A stretch of 28,544 nucleotides of DNA, taken from assembly GCA_029204225.1 (NCBI GenBank), contig MU836457.1:1-28544 (forward strand), written 5' to 3'. The notes under the pieces are model-generated. The model worked only from the letters and a program-made list of their open reading frames with translations. It had not been told where the DNA came from and made no database searches. The position numbers and the translations under genes are program-made. The stretch is from Diphasiastrum complanatum. Taxonomy: Eukaryota > Streptophyta > Lycopodiopsida > Lycopodiales > Lycopodiaceae. Below are positions 1 to 14,384 of this stretch, one piece after another (position 1 is the first letter of the stretch; each line of letters begins with the position of its first letter).

Positions 1-200
1 GTTGTGGGAGTGCTGGACTACAAAATGGACAACGTTCTTTAGCAGTGCAAACTATACAGGGGAAGGAGGAGGGCAATGGATGGTAGAGGGATGCTAGGAG
101 CATCTATGGAGGGAGGGTAATTTAAATTTTGAATTTGGAGTGGGTTGTGGGCCATTTAGATGCATGCATGGGGAGGAGGGCCATGCATTCTGTGCCCCAT

Positions 201-271
201 ACATGCATCCTCCTCCCATCATTTCTAGTTCAAAAACTGTGTATGCATGGGTGAGGGGAGGAGGATGCATG
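201..271. repeat. Inverted repeat, 16-bp arms
   Basis: CATGCATCCTCCTCCC at 202-217 is the exact reverse complement of 256-271, with a 38-base spacer. The surrounding 300 bases are rich in ATGCATG and GGGAGG motifs and hold no credible gene. It could be a small transposon end or chance in a low-complexity stretch. Confidence 0.6.
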
Positions 272-308
272 GTGCACCCATACACATGCGCAAAAGTGAC
301 ATAAGTTT

Positions 309-493
<185 letters not shown>

Positions 494-653
494 AAATATG
501 TAGGCAATGATATAAAGAAGGGTTTTGTATATTCTCATTTGGTCACGTTTGCCCTAAAACATATTTGAAGGGCATTGAAGTGCAATGAAAATGGGTTGAA
601 AATGACATGCATTTAGAGATTTCTAGAGAAATTACATGTGACTTTAGAAACTT

Positions 654-693
654 TTAGAAAGAGAAATTTCTAGAAAGAGAGAAGATATAAAAG
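654..693 (+). promoter_or_regulatory. Heat-shock-element-like motif beside a TATA box
   Basis: At 663-675 GAA, TTC and GAA follow each other with two-base gaps, a perfect three-unit heat shock element; more partial GAA and TTC units lie upstream (620-660). A consensus TATA box, TATAAAAG, follows at 686-693, and a purine-rich GA leader runs from 694. This is the geometry of a plant heat-responsive promoter or a retrotransposon LTR promoter. No ORF follows within 300 bases, so an old LTR or a non-coding transcript is more likely than a protein gene. Activity is inferred only. Confidence 0.35.
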
Positions 694-970
694 AGAGGAG
701 AGAGAGAGAGAGTCTCTCGTTTTTTTTTTTATGTTTTAGGGTTTTTTAGGGTTTTCTTAGATTTGCATGCGTGAAGTATTGCTAATTATGGTTTTGGCTA
801 GGTGGCAATTGCATGCCTTCATGCTCTTGGAAACTTCTATTTCCAATCATGAGAGATACGATGCTTGGAATCAAAATAGGTTTTTCAATAGAGAGAATTT
901 GTAATATGAAACATATTGGAAATCATGGTGGGAATTTTAGGGCGACGACGCAAAAACTGCAAAGAATGTA

Positions 971-2011
<1,041 letters not shown>

Positions 2012-2580
2012 AAAGAATGGAGAGAGGCAATGCAATTGCTTCCATAATGAGAATGGCACATCAGAATGAATAGAGCTACTACAAGACAAAGCAACAATCA
2101 CTTGGAAATGGGTTTATAAGACAATGTATGGAACAAATGGATCTTAGGACAAATATAAGGCATGTCTAGTTTCCAAAGGGTTTAGGGTTTAGGGTTTAGA
2201 TTTTGATGAGACATTACACTAGTGGTGAAAATGGTAACTATATAGTCTATGGTAGCATATATAAGGGCACGTGACACCATTTTTGTGGTGAACTTTTTCA
2301 TTTGTAAAGAATATAGATTGAGATTAGCTTATTATGGTTGGAGACTTCAACATGTAACGTTTGTTTTCTTTGATGAATGCCTTGAAGAAGAGGTACATAT
2401 GAAACCACCGAAAGAATCTATACAAAATTGGGAGAGAGCGCATGGTATGCAAACTCAAGAAGACAATCCATGGTCTAAGGCAAGCACTTGGAGATTGGCA
2501 ATCATGCAATGATGAACACTTTCTAGAAAAAAAGAACAGTAGAGGCTGAACTTGATTACAATGTTTATATTCATAAGCAC
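2012..2580 (+). pseudogene. Ty1/copia reverse transcriptase fragment
   Basis: The N-terminal half of a copia reverse transcriptase can be followed through several frames. In order: EWREAM at 2015-2032, WKWVYKT at 2103-2123, KYKAxLVSKGF at 2151-2183, GLDFDET at 2193-2213, VVKMVTI at 2222-2242, YGWRL and LEEEVHMKPP near 2335-2410, VCKLKK-HGLRQA at 2445-2489, and LDYNVYIHKH ending at 2580. These are the standard landmarks of the copia RT, in order and at about normal spacing. In-frame stops (2145, 2190, 2243) and at least three frameshifts make it non-functional. The catalytic YVDD region is absent: similarity stops at about 2580. No LTR was found next to it. The family call is firm; the lineage is not. 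Confidence 0.88.
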
Positions 2581-3391
<811 letters not shown>

Positions 3392-3607
3392 ATTTTGGTG
3401 AGATTTGTAAATGTCGTTGAAATGATAAAATGTGGGTGAATGGGAGACAAAGAGACAAATAAAGAGAATGAGAGATAGAGAGAATTCAAAAAAAGAAAAT
3501 TTTGGTGTTAGAGTGAAGCTTTTTAAATTTGGTGTTAGAGATTCTAGTGTGAGAAGAGAAAGACTTGGGTATAAGATTTTAATTTAGAGGAATTTGTATA
3601 TTATTGC

Positions 3608-4300
3608 TGTCAAAAATCAATGGGAATGAGTGGAAGCTAGGTGCGTGGATCAGAAGCGCCACAGTTAGCAGCAAAACATTCAAATGAAGAACTAAATAAT
3701 GCACAATGGAACAATAACTTAGTGGAAAAAAAAATGTACTCTGATTAATATCCACAAGGAGTACAATTGCATGAAGTGAAAACTTCATAAAGTGAAAACT
3801 TCAGTGGGCTACAGATGAAAACTCTGATCGCTTGTGTGTGATAACACATGCAACGGAACTATCTGCAATGAATCAGATAGAAACAATTATCAATGTCTTT
3901 GATATCAGAAGATCATAAGATCAGAAGAAGTTTTCTGATGAGGATACATATCTTGATATACTGCTCAAAAATCTATAACTGATATTTTCTACAGTTATTA
4001 CAACCGCCTCAAAACTATAACTGCATGTACAGTGTAGGTGGGATTGTCAACGCGAAGTCGTTTGGGTCAGATTTTTAGACCGCAGTATCGAACTTTACAA
4101 AGTATCAAAAAATATACAAAGGATCGAATTTTACACTGGGTCAAAAATATAGTCAGGGTCATATTTTCCAGCGTTGGAAAAATCAAACCCGATTCGACCC
4201 TATCCAGGGTCGAAGACATTCGGATACTTCCACCTGGATCCGATCCGATCCGATCCACGGTCGATAAATCTCTGTTTGTTAGGCTTGACATTGGGTCGAA
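3608..4300 (-). repeat. Left LTR (3' LTR of the copia element)
   Basis: Positions 3608-3660 match 6006-6065, and 4080-4297 match 6078-6285 closely, including CAGTATCGAACTTTACAAA and TTGTTAGGCTTGACATTGGG. The intervening 415 or so bases are absent from the right copy. It contains an 8-bp hairpin (TTCGACCC at 4193-4200, GGGTCGAA at 4207-4214) and four GATCC units at 4237-4256, against three in the right LTR. The inner boundary is uncertain because similarity stops near 4297. Confidence 0.75.
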
Positions 4301-4679
4301 AAAAATCCAATACAAACTTGAAATTATAATTCGTGTCTGCCAAGTTTGGATAGAAACCATTCTTGTTTAGAAATACAGATTTGTTGTCCTTTGTTGCTTT
4401 GCTCTGGTCAGCATCAGTAATTGAATTTGTCTCAGAATTTGTATTTGATATTTCTTGCATGAAGTAGCAACGCATGGATCATCCATAAACTGGCGTAGAG
4501 GCTGTCTGGGGTCGATTTGGTCGTTTTCTTGGTTGAAATTTGACCCTATATGTGATTCAATCTGTTGAGATTCTAACTCAGTTTCTGAGTCAATATCGAT
4601 TTTTTGATTTTCGACCTTGGGTCAGATTTCGTCTGTTCGACCTTTGGGTCAGAATTTGCTGTAGCTTTCTCTTTATGGT
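4301..4679 (-). other. Copia internal remnant without assignable domain
   Basis: This stretch lies where pol should run on to the 3' LTR, but no RT or RNase H motif can be read on the minus strand. It holds scattered copies of the GACCYTGGGTCAGATTT motif (4505-4660) that also appears in the LTR and at 5219-5310. Probably rearranged filler plus LTR-derived sequence. Confidence 0.4.
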
Positions 4680-5180
4680 TGAAAAATTTGGTCTTCAAGA
4701 AAAAATAACATTTCTGCTCGTGAATGCTTGCTGATTGTCCATGTTGTAGAGCTTGTATTCCTTCTGCACTGAAGAGTAGCCAATAAAGATTGATTTGTTG
4801 TTTTCCAAACACTATAATATTTGTGAGTGATGGCTTTGATCTTGTCCACACCTCACAAGGTGGTTTTGCCATCAGGGCTGACCAATAATGCATCGGTTTT
4901 GTAGATAGGTTGTTGTAGTACAGCTTCTGTCCAGAATTCTTTGGAAGAGAGGCATGGGCCAGCATGCCACTTGGCACTTGCAATGAGTGTTTGATTCTTC
5001 CTTTGAGCTACACCATTGGACTGAGGTGAATAGCTGGTTGTATGTTGTAGTTGTATTCCGTTGGCCTTGCAATAGACTTTGAACTCAGTGGAGATAAACT
5101 CCCCCTCCATCAGGGCGTAGAGCTTTGATTCTTCTCTGGATTGAATTTTCTACTAATGCTTTGAACTACTTGAAGGCAGA
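4680..5180 (-). pseudogene. Copia integrase core fragment
   Basis: Reading leftwards on the minus strand, the copia integrase landmarks appear: FKALVEN near 5165, the second catalytic aspartate in RPDGGG near 5110, STEFKVYCKANGIQ, HTTSYSPQSNGVA, then FWTEAVLQQPIYKTDALL and PSLTNIIVFG near 4815. The first catalytic aspartate and zinc-binding domain are missing. At 5003-5005 the codon for the catalytic glutamate (normally GVAERKN) is CAA, glutamine. One extra base near 4977 and one missing base near 4937 shift the frame, and another shift follows near 4860. It continues from gag with no protease between, so gag and integrase were brought together by deletion. Certainly inactive. Confidence 0.85.
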
Positions 5181-5932
5181 ATAGATTCTACATAGGTTGG
5201 GATGATGAAGAATCGTAGTTCGACCTTGAGCCAAAATTCGACCTTGAGAAAAAATTTGACCCAGAGTAAAAATCTGACCCAGACTTTAGGATCCGACTCT
5301 GAGCTTGAGGAGGTTGCAGATTTTTTTACTTCCTCTTGTAGGAGCAATGAAGTCACTCTTGAAACGGTGAGATAATCTTGGATCGAATTTGCCAAGGCCC
5401 AATTTTCATAGGCTTCAGAAAGACTCGATAATAGAGTCATAACAACATCGTAATCTTCAATGACTAAGCCAGTTGCAGCCATTTTGTCCAAAAGGGTTTT
5501 GAAAGTAATGAGATCGCTCGAGACACTTTATGCTTCAGACATCTTTATGTTGAAGGATTTCTTCCTCAAATGTAATTTGAATATGGTAGTCTTGATACCA
5601 TGGAGAGTTGCTAGGATGTCCCATGCATCCTTAGCACTCTGAGCAGAACTTATATGAATGCTTTGACTGTCTCTGATGTTGAAAGTGATGTAGGAAAATG
5701 CCTTGCCATCTTTTAGTCTCCATTTGGTTTTAGAGGCCACATCACCCTCTGGTTTAACCTCTGTGCCATCAACGAAGTCCCACAGTTCCTTGGCTAATAG
5801 TATGGTCTTCATTTTGAACTTCCAGAGATGGTAGTTGCTTCCATCGATCTCTCGAACTAGAAGGTAGATCCATTCTGGTTGAGTGAGATCGTTGGTGGAT
5901 ACAATGATTTCAGAATGTTGTTGGCTGCGCAT
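5153..5932 (-). pseudogene. Copia gag (UBN2-type), one stop codon
   Basis: A 260-codon frame starting at ATG 5930-5932 and running to 5153. The region with GSNYHLWKFKMKTILLAKEL, WDFVDGT, AKDAWDIL and MTLLSSLSEAYENW is the conserved copia gag fold (gag-polypeptide of LTR copia-type). Gag forms the virus-like particle around the element's RNA. The frame has no indels but is cut by one TAA at 5528-5530, after residue 134. The last 30 or so codons are not gag: they encode VEFWLKVELRF-like sequence from the 18-bp repeats at 5219-5310, in place of the usual zinc knuckle. It starts about 60 bases inside the PBS, as expected for a first ORF. Few mutations suggest it is younger than the gypsy remnants nearby. 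Confidence 0.9.
5219..5310. repeat. 18-19 bp tandem repeat, five units
   Basis: Units at 5219-5236, 5237-5254, 5255-5272, 5273-5291 and 5292-5310 are variants of TTCGACCTTGAGNNAAAA / TCTGACCCAGACTTTAGG. The array sits between gag and integrase, where zinc knuckle and protease were lost. Related motifs occur in both LTRs and at 4505-4660. Confidence 0.75.
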
Positions 5933-5993
5933 TTGCTAGAATGACGACTTTGTAGAGACAAGTCTTGATAATCTGCAGATTATTGAACAACAT

Positions 5994-6005
5994 GCTCTGA
6001 TACCA
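5994..6005 (-). other. Primer-binding site, initiator tRNA-Met
   Basis: The minus strand reads TGGTATCAGAGC directly after the LTR end ...CCCGACA. This is the classic plant PBS complementary to the 3' end of initiator tRNA-Met, where reverse transcription is primed. It fixes the LTR edge at 6006 and the orientation of the element. Confidence 0.92.
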
Positions 6006-6408
6006 TGTCGGGAATCAGTGAGAATGAAAGGAAGCTGGGAGCGAGCTTGGTACGTGGATCAGAAGTGCTAGACTGACAGTATCGAACTTTACAAAAGTAT
6101 CAAAAAATATACAAAACATCGAATTTTACACTAGGTCAAAAATATAGTCAGTCGAATTTTTCAGGCTCGAAAAAATCAGACCTGATTCGACCTGATTCAG
6201 GGTCAAAGACGCCCAAATAATTTTGCCTCGATCCGATCCGATCCAGCATCGAAAAATTTCTATTTGTTAGGCTTGACATTGGGTCATAAGTCCGATACTA
6301 GATTTTTTGATCTTCTAAAAAACTCGAGCCTTTTGTTTTCTGGGTTGTGTAAAGTTTTCAGGATGCTCATTAATAAATGGATTTGAGGCTGAGAATCGAA
6401 TTCCAACA
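6006..6408 (-). repeat. Right LTR (5' LTR of the copia element)
   Basis: Plus-strand ends are TGTCGGGAA and TTCCAACA, a near-inverted pair typical of LTRs. The left edge abuts the PBS; the right edge abuts ATTGT and a (TG)n array. It is about 403 bases, shorter than the left LTR because a block matching 3663-4078 is missing here. Confidence 0.85.
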
Positions 6409-6880
<472 letters not shown>

Positions 6881-6940
6881 CTAAGTTGTGGAATAACTTG
6901 TGGAATAAGTGCTAAAGTATAGGATAGTTTGTGGAATAGA

Positions 6941-9215
<2,275 letters not shown>

Positions 9216-9239
9216 GAGAGAGAGAGAGAGAGAGAGAGA
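9216..9239. repeat. Short (GA)n tract
   Basis: About 12 GA units after ACGTACGTAACAGAGCCCATGA. Minor. Confidence 0.9.
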
Positions 9240-11849
9240 ACAAAATTATCACATAGTTCACTCTTGAAAAAGAAAGACTGACCCCTTCAAGCCTTTATTT
9301 TCATGCCCTGTGAAGGTTCCCAATTTTTTATAAGATACCCCTCACAAGTCACCATTTTCAGTACTTTTGATGCAAATTAAACTTTGCAAACTTCAAGTAA
9401 AAACATACTGTTTGGAAGTAATTGTGACATTTGTGAAGGTTGGTTTGACTATTTGTATAAAGAATTAGCCCTAATAGTGATTTTTGACTCTTGTTGCACT
9501 TGAAATCAAATTTTTTTCCATCATTCATATTTCTAATTGGATTTTTTAGACTGAAAAAAAAAGGTTTTTTGTTAGCATTTTGTCTTTCCTAAATAAAATG
9601 AAAAATAACTAATGGAAAATAATAAAATAGAATAAAAAAATCTACTAGACAGGAACTAACTAGGAGATTTGGATACCAAAACTTTTGTAATCTGCTGCCA
9701 TTGATTGAAGTATCAATTTGTGTTCCATCCAAGTGTTCCAAGATTATTGCTCCATTGGACATTATTTCTTTGACAAGGTATACTATTCCTTCATCGATGA
9801 ACTTTAACTATTTTTAATCTTTAAAAGAGATTACAATCAGGACCATAAATGGATTCGTTCAAACCACAAGAATGATTGGTTGCAGTACTATCTTCATCTC
9901 TATCAAAACTAGCACCTAGAATTGACACAAAGTAGATCTATAAGCAAGAGCAATCTAAAGCAAAGTGAAATGATCAAAGAGGCTTTACATGTGTGAACCA
10001 CAACTTGCTATTACAAAAGATACCTGACGAGAAAAGTACGAACACTAATTAAAGCATGCAAATAGATTGACCAAAATCATTGATTAATATTAATTAAATA
10101 CATGTAAACAAAACATACTCATCTCATTGTCTAATGGACGCACCTATATGAGCTCCATGCCTATATGTACTTAGTTAATCGATTAATACAACATCGAGCT
10201 CATTGGAGAGTCAAGCTTATCGAGTCTTTACATTCATGAAACCAATCTCTCATTGTCTATGTTGAGTGCTATTGTCTCAAATGATAGAGATAAATTATTT
10301 GTTTGTCGAATTGGTCAGTACTTATCCATTCACGAACTGAACTAATGGCTTTATTTGAACTAATGGCTTTATTGATTGTATATTCGAACTTAACTTTATA
10401 TTTGGATTGTACAATTGATATGTGAATTCTATCGTGGTTTGATTTATGAAATCCCTATTTCATTTGAAAATCAAAACTCAATCTTCACCATCCTAAAGAA
10501 TCAATAAGATTTGGAAGGTTTAGTACTACACAAAGGACATGTTTTACTGTTGAGGGTTAGGTATTAGTACTCGATAAAATCAAAGTTGAAACCACTTATT
10601 CAATTAAAATAAGATGATAGTTGATTGGTGAGGAATCGATAGTCAGGGTTTCTGTCGGTTGTTCTAAGACTTGTTGAATGAAGAACTTTATTTCACTTAT
10701 GTTTGATAGATGTGATTGATTATCTGTTTGAGAAACTTAATTAGGAGTTCAATTAAACCCATTCGAATTAATACACAAGTTTCATGTTTCACATTTACAA
10801 AAGAACTATGTACGATATGAAATTTATCTAATCAACATTATAAGTAGGTTATTGATGAGAACATCATTTATATTGGTGATATGGTTGCCAATTCAAGGTA
10901 AATGTTTGTTGACAACAGATTTCGTAACAGATATCTTAAAAATCTCCTCTTGGGAACAATAATCTTTTATGGTATAGATTGTATCTAGCCTTGAGTAAAA
11001 GCTATCTACAACAATACAAGCTAACCTAAGCTAACACACACGAAGAATAGGCTCCACACGTGGTTGAAATGATATTATGTACATGAAATTGATTTTAATC
11101 AAGCTATAATTTTCATATTTCTAAAACTGACTCAATACAAGATCACCACAACTTGATAAGAATTCCTGGATAGAAATCATTCCCAAATGCCTTGAAGAGC
11201 ATTCCACCATCCTAGTACTTTTTCCATTGGTTCCTTCCATGCTTAAAGAAAATCGTTGATCCCAAAACTCCTCCTCCTTGGAAGTAGCTGCTCTTCCTTG
11301 AGAAAACTTGAGGCCAAGATCACACAATTAAGCATACAAGATTTCCAAGATTATGCATGCTAGAATAACAAATATTTTGCATGAATTTTCTAATCTTGTA
11401 TTCAATGCTAATCTTAGATCCAATGAGGCTCAGGCACTTTATGGATATGAGTGTCCTTTGAGGATGATTGACTTATTCTCATAACAAATTTACAAAATAC
11501 CTCTACTACAGTAACAGATGAAAAACCACAATCATCCAACACATGGATGAAGTGACCACTCTGACTTGCCTAAAATCCGAGAGTCAAGTTGACGGATATA
11601 CCAATCATATGCTAATGACATGCCATCCAAGGAAAAATCACATGAGATTCTTGTACTCATCAAAACACCATAGCTACATCATGAAATTGTTTCATCAACA
11701 AATGATGATCTAGCTACAAAAGCTTCTAACTTCAATTTTTTTAGCACATCTACACAAGATGTTAAACATCATATATAAGGGTCCTAACCAAGGATTCATC
11801 ACCATGCAACACAAGGGAATGGGATGGTGGACAAACCAACCCAACTAAA
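9240..11849. other. Long AT-rich spacer, nothing recognised
   Basis: About 2.6 kb without a frame above 70 codons. The 68-codon minus-strand frame at 11121-11327 matches nothing I know. No tRNA, LTR end or conserved motif was found. It is probably intergenic DNA or strongly decayed retroelement; the left end of the downstream gypsy LTR may lie inside it. Confidence 0.45.
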
Positions 11850-11883
11850 CCTAGATCTTATGGATCTAGGCCCCCCGGGCCCC
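11850..11883. repeat. Perfect hairpin followed by GC palindrome
   Basis: CCTAGATC (11850-11857) and GATCTAGG (11863-11870) form a perfect 8-bp stem with a 5-base loop, followed by GGCCCCCCGGGCCCC at 11869-11883, a GC block unusual in this AT-rich area. It lies just before a tandem duplication. Confidence 0.6.
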
Positions 11884-11884
11884 A

Positions 11885-12142
11885 AGATATGTATCAATCT
11901 ATCACAAGGGAAGGAGGAATCTCACTAGCAACATGCAACCAATCACACAATCAAGCATTACACTAGTGGAGAGTCTAATGGGTGTACTTATACCCTCCAA
12001 GGCCCATGCACCACTAGATATGTATCAATCTATCACAAGGGAAGGAGGAATCTCATTAGCAACATGCAACCAGTCACACAATCAAGCATAAACTAGTGAG
12101 AGTCTAATGGGTGTACTTATACCCTCCAAGGCCCATGCACCA
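11885..12142. repeat. 131-bp tandem duplication
   Basis: 11885-12015 is repeated at 12016-12142 with about ten changes, including small losses (CATTACACTAGTGGAG against CATAAACTAGTGAG). Each copy begins AGATATGTATCAATCTATC and ends GGCCCATGCACCA. It sits about 500 bases upstream of a PBS-like site and may be inside a gypsy 5' LTR. Confidence 0.92.
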
Positions 12143-12643
12143 AGGTCTAGGTGCTATGTCCATGTCCAGTACAAGGGAATCAGAATAATTTTCGACGTGG
12201 ATAGCCCGGTCACTCCAGTTGTATGTGGTTATTAGCTATGCTATGTCATTTTGGACGTGGTCGTATTAAATAATTAATAATCATATGAGGGACCAGACCT
12301 ATAATTGGACATAGGAGCACATACATGGTGAAGACTGCCTTAATGCAAGGCTAGGAGGTCAATAGCTCAATTTAGATTGCATGGGGATCCTAAAGGGAAT
12401 ATTATCTCTCTCTTGAGGAGATAAGTCTAGTGGATACTCTGCCCATCCTCCTATTGTGAATTGTGATTCTTGAGCCAGTTTCTCCATGTCCTCTCTTGTG
12501 TTCTTCACTATGGCTTGAGGGTGGATTGGTTAGGGTAGTTGATTAGCCTCTCCATATTGGTTGGGTGGTTCATGCTCCATAGGTGTCCTTTTGGTTCACA
12601 TGTGATTGGAATCCTGAAGATCTTCACTTGATGGTTCTTATAG
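12143..12643 (+). repeat. Possible gypsy 5' LTR, right part
   Basis: Non-coding sequence directly upstream of the PBS-like site at 12644, where the 5' LTR of the plus-strand gypsy element should lie. No second copy is seen after the element's coding end, so the LTR identity is inferred from position only and its left end is unknown. Confidence 0.35.
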
Positions 12644-12655
12644 TCGTATCAGAGC
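12644..12655 (+). other. PBS-like site, initiator tRNA-Met
   Basis: TCGTATCAGAGC, followed by TTGG, differs in one base from the plant PBS TGGTATCAGAGC. It is on the same strand as the gag at 14385 and about 1.7 kb upstream. Confidence 0.6.
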
Positions 12656-14384
12656 TTGGATCACATCTACCAGGAGGTGGAGCTTGAGGATCTTGGATTT
12701 TGCAGTTCTTTTGGTGTAGCTCTTTGCTTCTTCTTCCAGGTGTTGGAATGCAATTTCAAGTAGGTGGATTCTTAGATCCTTGGTGTACTTTCAGCCTAAA
12801 GATCATAATTGTGGATTTGCTCCATGCATTTTGATGGAAATCATAGAATTTTTTATGAATTTAGTGAATTTTTCACCTAGAATTGATAGTTTTTGCAATA
12901 AATTGGTTATAGGATCTGGTGTAGTACGTTTTCCAGATTGTACTTACTGTTTTACAGTCATTAATTACAGAATTTAATGATTGCATGATGTTTGAATAGT
13001 CAAAAGGTTGATTAGATAGTGATTTTGGACCAAAAATTGGGGGTTTTGGGCCATAAATGGGTTTTTAGAAACATGTTTGACTTGAATCAGAACTTCAATG
13101 GATTTACATGGATTTGGATTTGATTGCATGAATTTGTGAATTTTCCCACAAATTTTGGTTAAAATTGGTCAAAAAAACAAGGTTTTTTGATTATTTTTGG
13201 ACTAATTTTGGGGGTAGATCTCAAAATTCTCAGCCAAGACTTGGTATGAACGTTTTAGAGATGTAATGAAGGCTATCTTTAAATTTTCATGAAGTTTGGT
13301 AGGGATTAGACACCATTAGGGGCTCAAAACACTAAAAAATAGTGTATTTTTGATGATTTTTTAGCATGAATACCTCTTAATTGGGGGTCTTTGAGCCCAT
13401 CATGCATCCAATTTGGACAGATGTGCATTAGACATCAACATATTGAAGTTTTGCTTGTTTGAAGGAGGCCAAAAATGCATTTTTTGCATGATCTGAGCTT
13501 ATGATTGCCTTGTTGACCTGTTAGAAGCTTCTATGCCTCTCTAATGAATCCTAGTAGAGTGCTTGTAACCTCTGATCCAAGGCTTATTGGGCTGGGATGT
13601 GATTTTTGATGATTCCTCTCTCCAAAAGTGTGCCCTCCTACTTGTTTTTTTATGCATTTATTTCCTCACATGTGTGAATCCAAGGTGCAGAATGATGTGA
13701 CAAGTGCCTTGTAGATTCACTCTCCCTGTGTACTGTGCTTTAACGACGACCAATTTGGTGTCATGTAGAGAAAGTTATGGTCGTCTGAAAATTGGCAATT
13801 TTTGAACTAAAATTTGCAAAATTTTGGATTTGTTCTGATGCATGCATGCTTGTAAATCAGTATAGTGCTTTCCTATTGATGGAAATGTATGGATAGACCT
13901 GTATGCATGTTGCATGTGTAACCAATGATTTTGATCAGTAGAATTCTTGCATGTAACTATTTTTGGCAATTTTGGATCAAGAAGCATATTTCCTAGCAAA
14001 TAGGCCATTTACGAAAAAAAAATTCATTTTTTTGAAAAGTCTGTGCATGTCAAGTTAGTTCCATGTAGGATCTTTTGAAATGATTTCGATTTGAGATAGT
14101 GCCTGTGTTTTTCAAAATCAATCTTTTTAATCAATTTTCACAGTTGGTCCATTTTGAATGGAGTTCGAAAATCCCAGTTTTTTTTCGTTAATTTTAGTGT
14201 TTGGTCATAAAAAGTTGTTGTTCTTTAATTTGAACTGATATGATTTTGCGAAAGTTTGCACAAATGAGTGAAAGACCTTGTTGAATAATATCAGCTAGTT
14301 ATGAAGGTTTTGAACGTTTCACTTATTAGTTGATGATTGGGATCTCGACTTATTTAAGCAAATTTTGCATGTCAGGAAATCAAT
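12656..14384 (+). other. Untranslated leader of the plus-strand gypsy element
   Basis: About 1.7 kb between the PBS-like site and the gag start, with no credible frame; AT-rich with many ATTTTGG words. Long leaders are known in some plant gypsy elements. It may also contain unrelated inserted DNA; I see no boundary. Confidence 0.4.

Larger units (their letters stand above)
3608..6408 (-). mobile_element. Deleted Ty1/copia LTR retrotransposon
   Basis: An almost fully delimited element of about 2.8 kb on the minus strand. Seen: two related LTRs at the ends, both starting TGTC on the plus strand; a 12-base primer-binding site exactly beside the right LTR; gag; then the middle of integrase; then unassigned sequence to the left LTR. 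The right end reads CCAACA, giving TG...CA ends, and flanking bases ATTGC (3603-3607) and ATTGT (6409-6413) look like a 5-bp target duplication with one difference. Zinc knuckle, protease, the integrase start, RT and RNase H are missing, so it cannot move by itself. Full copia elements are usually about 5 kb, so roughly half is gone. Confidence 0.85.

Noticed and set aside
4038-4475. Overlapping frames of 91-110 codons in the left LTR
   Set aside because: They lie in LTR sequence shared with 6078-6285, where the frames are not kept.
11121-11327. 68-codon minus-strand frame with Met start
   Set aside because: No recognisable motif, no neighbour in frame, and a length expected by chance in 2.6 kb.
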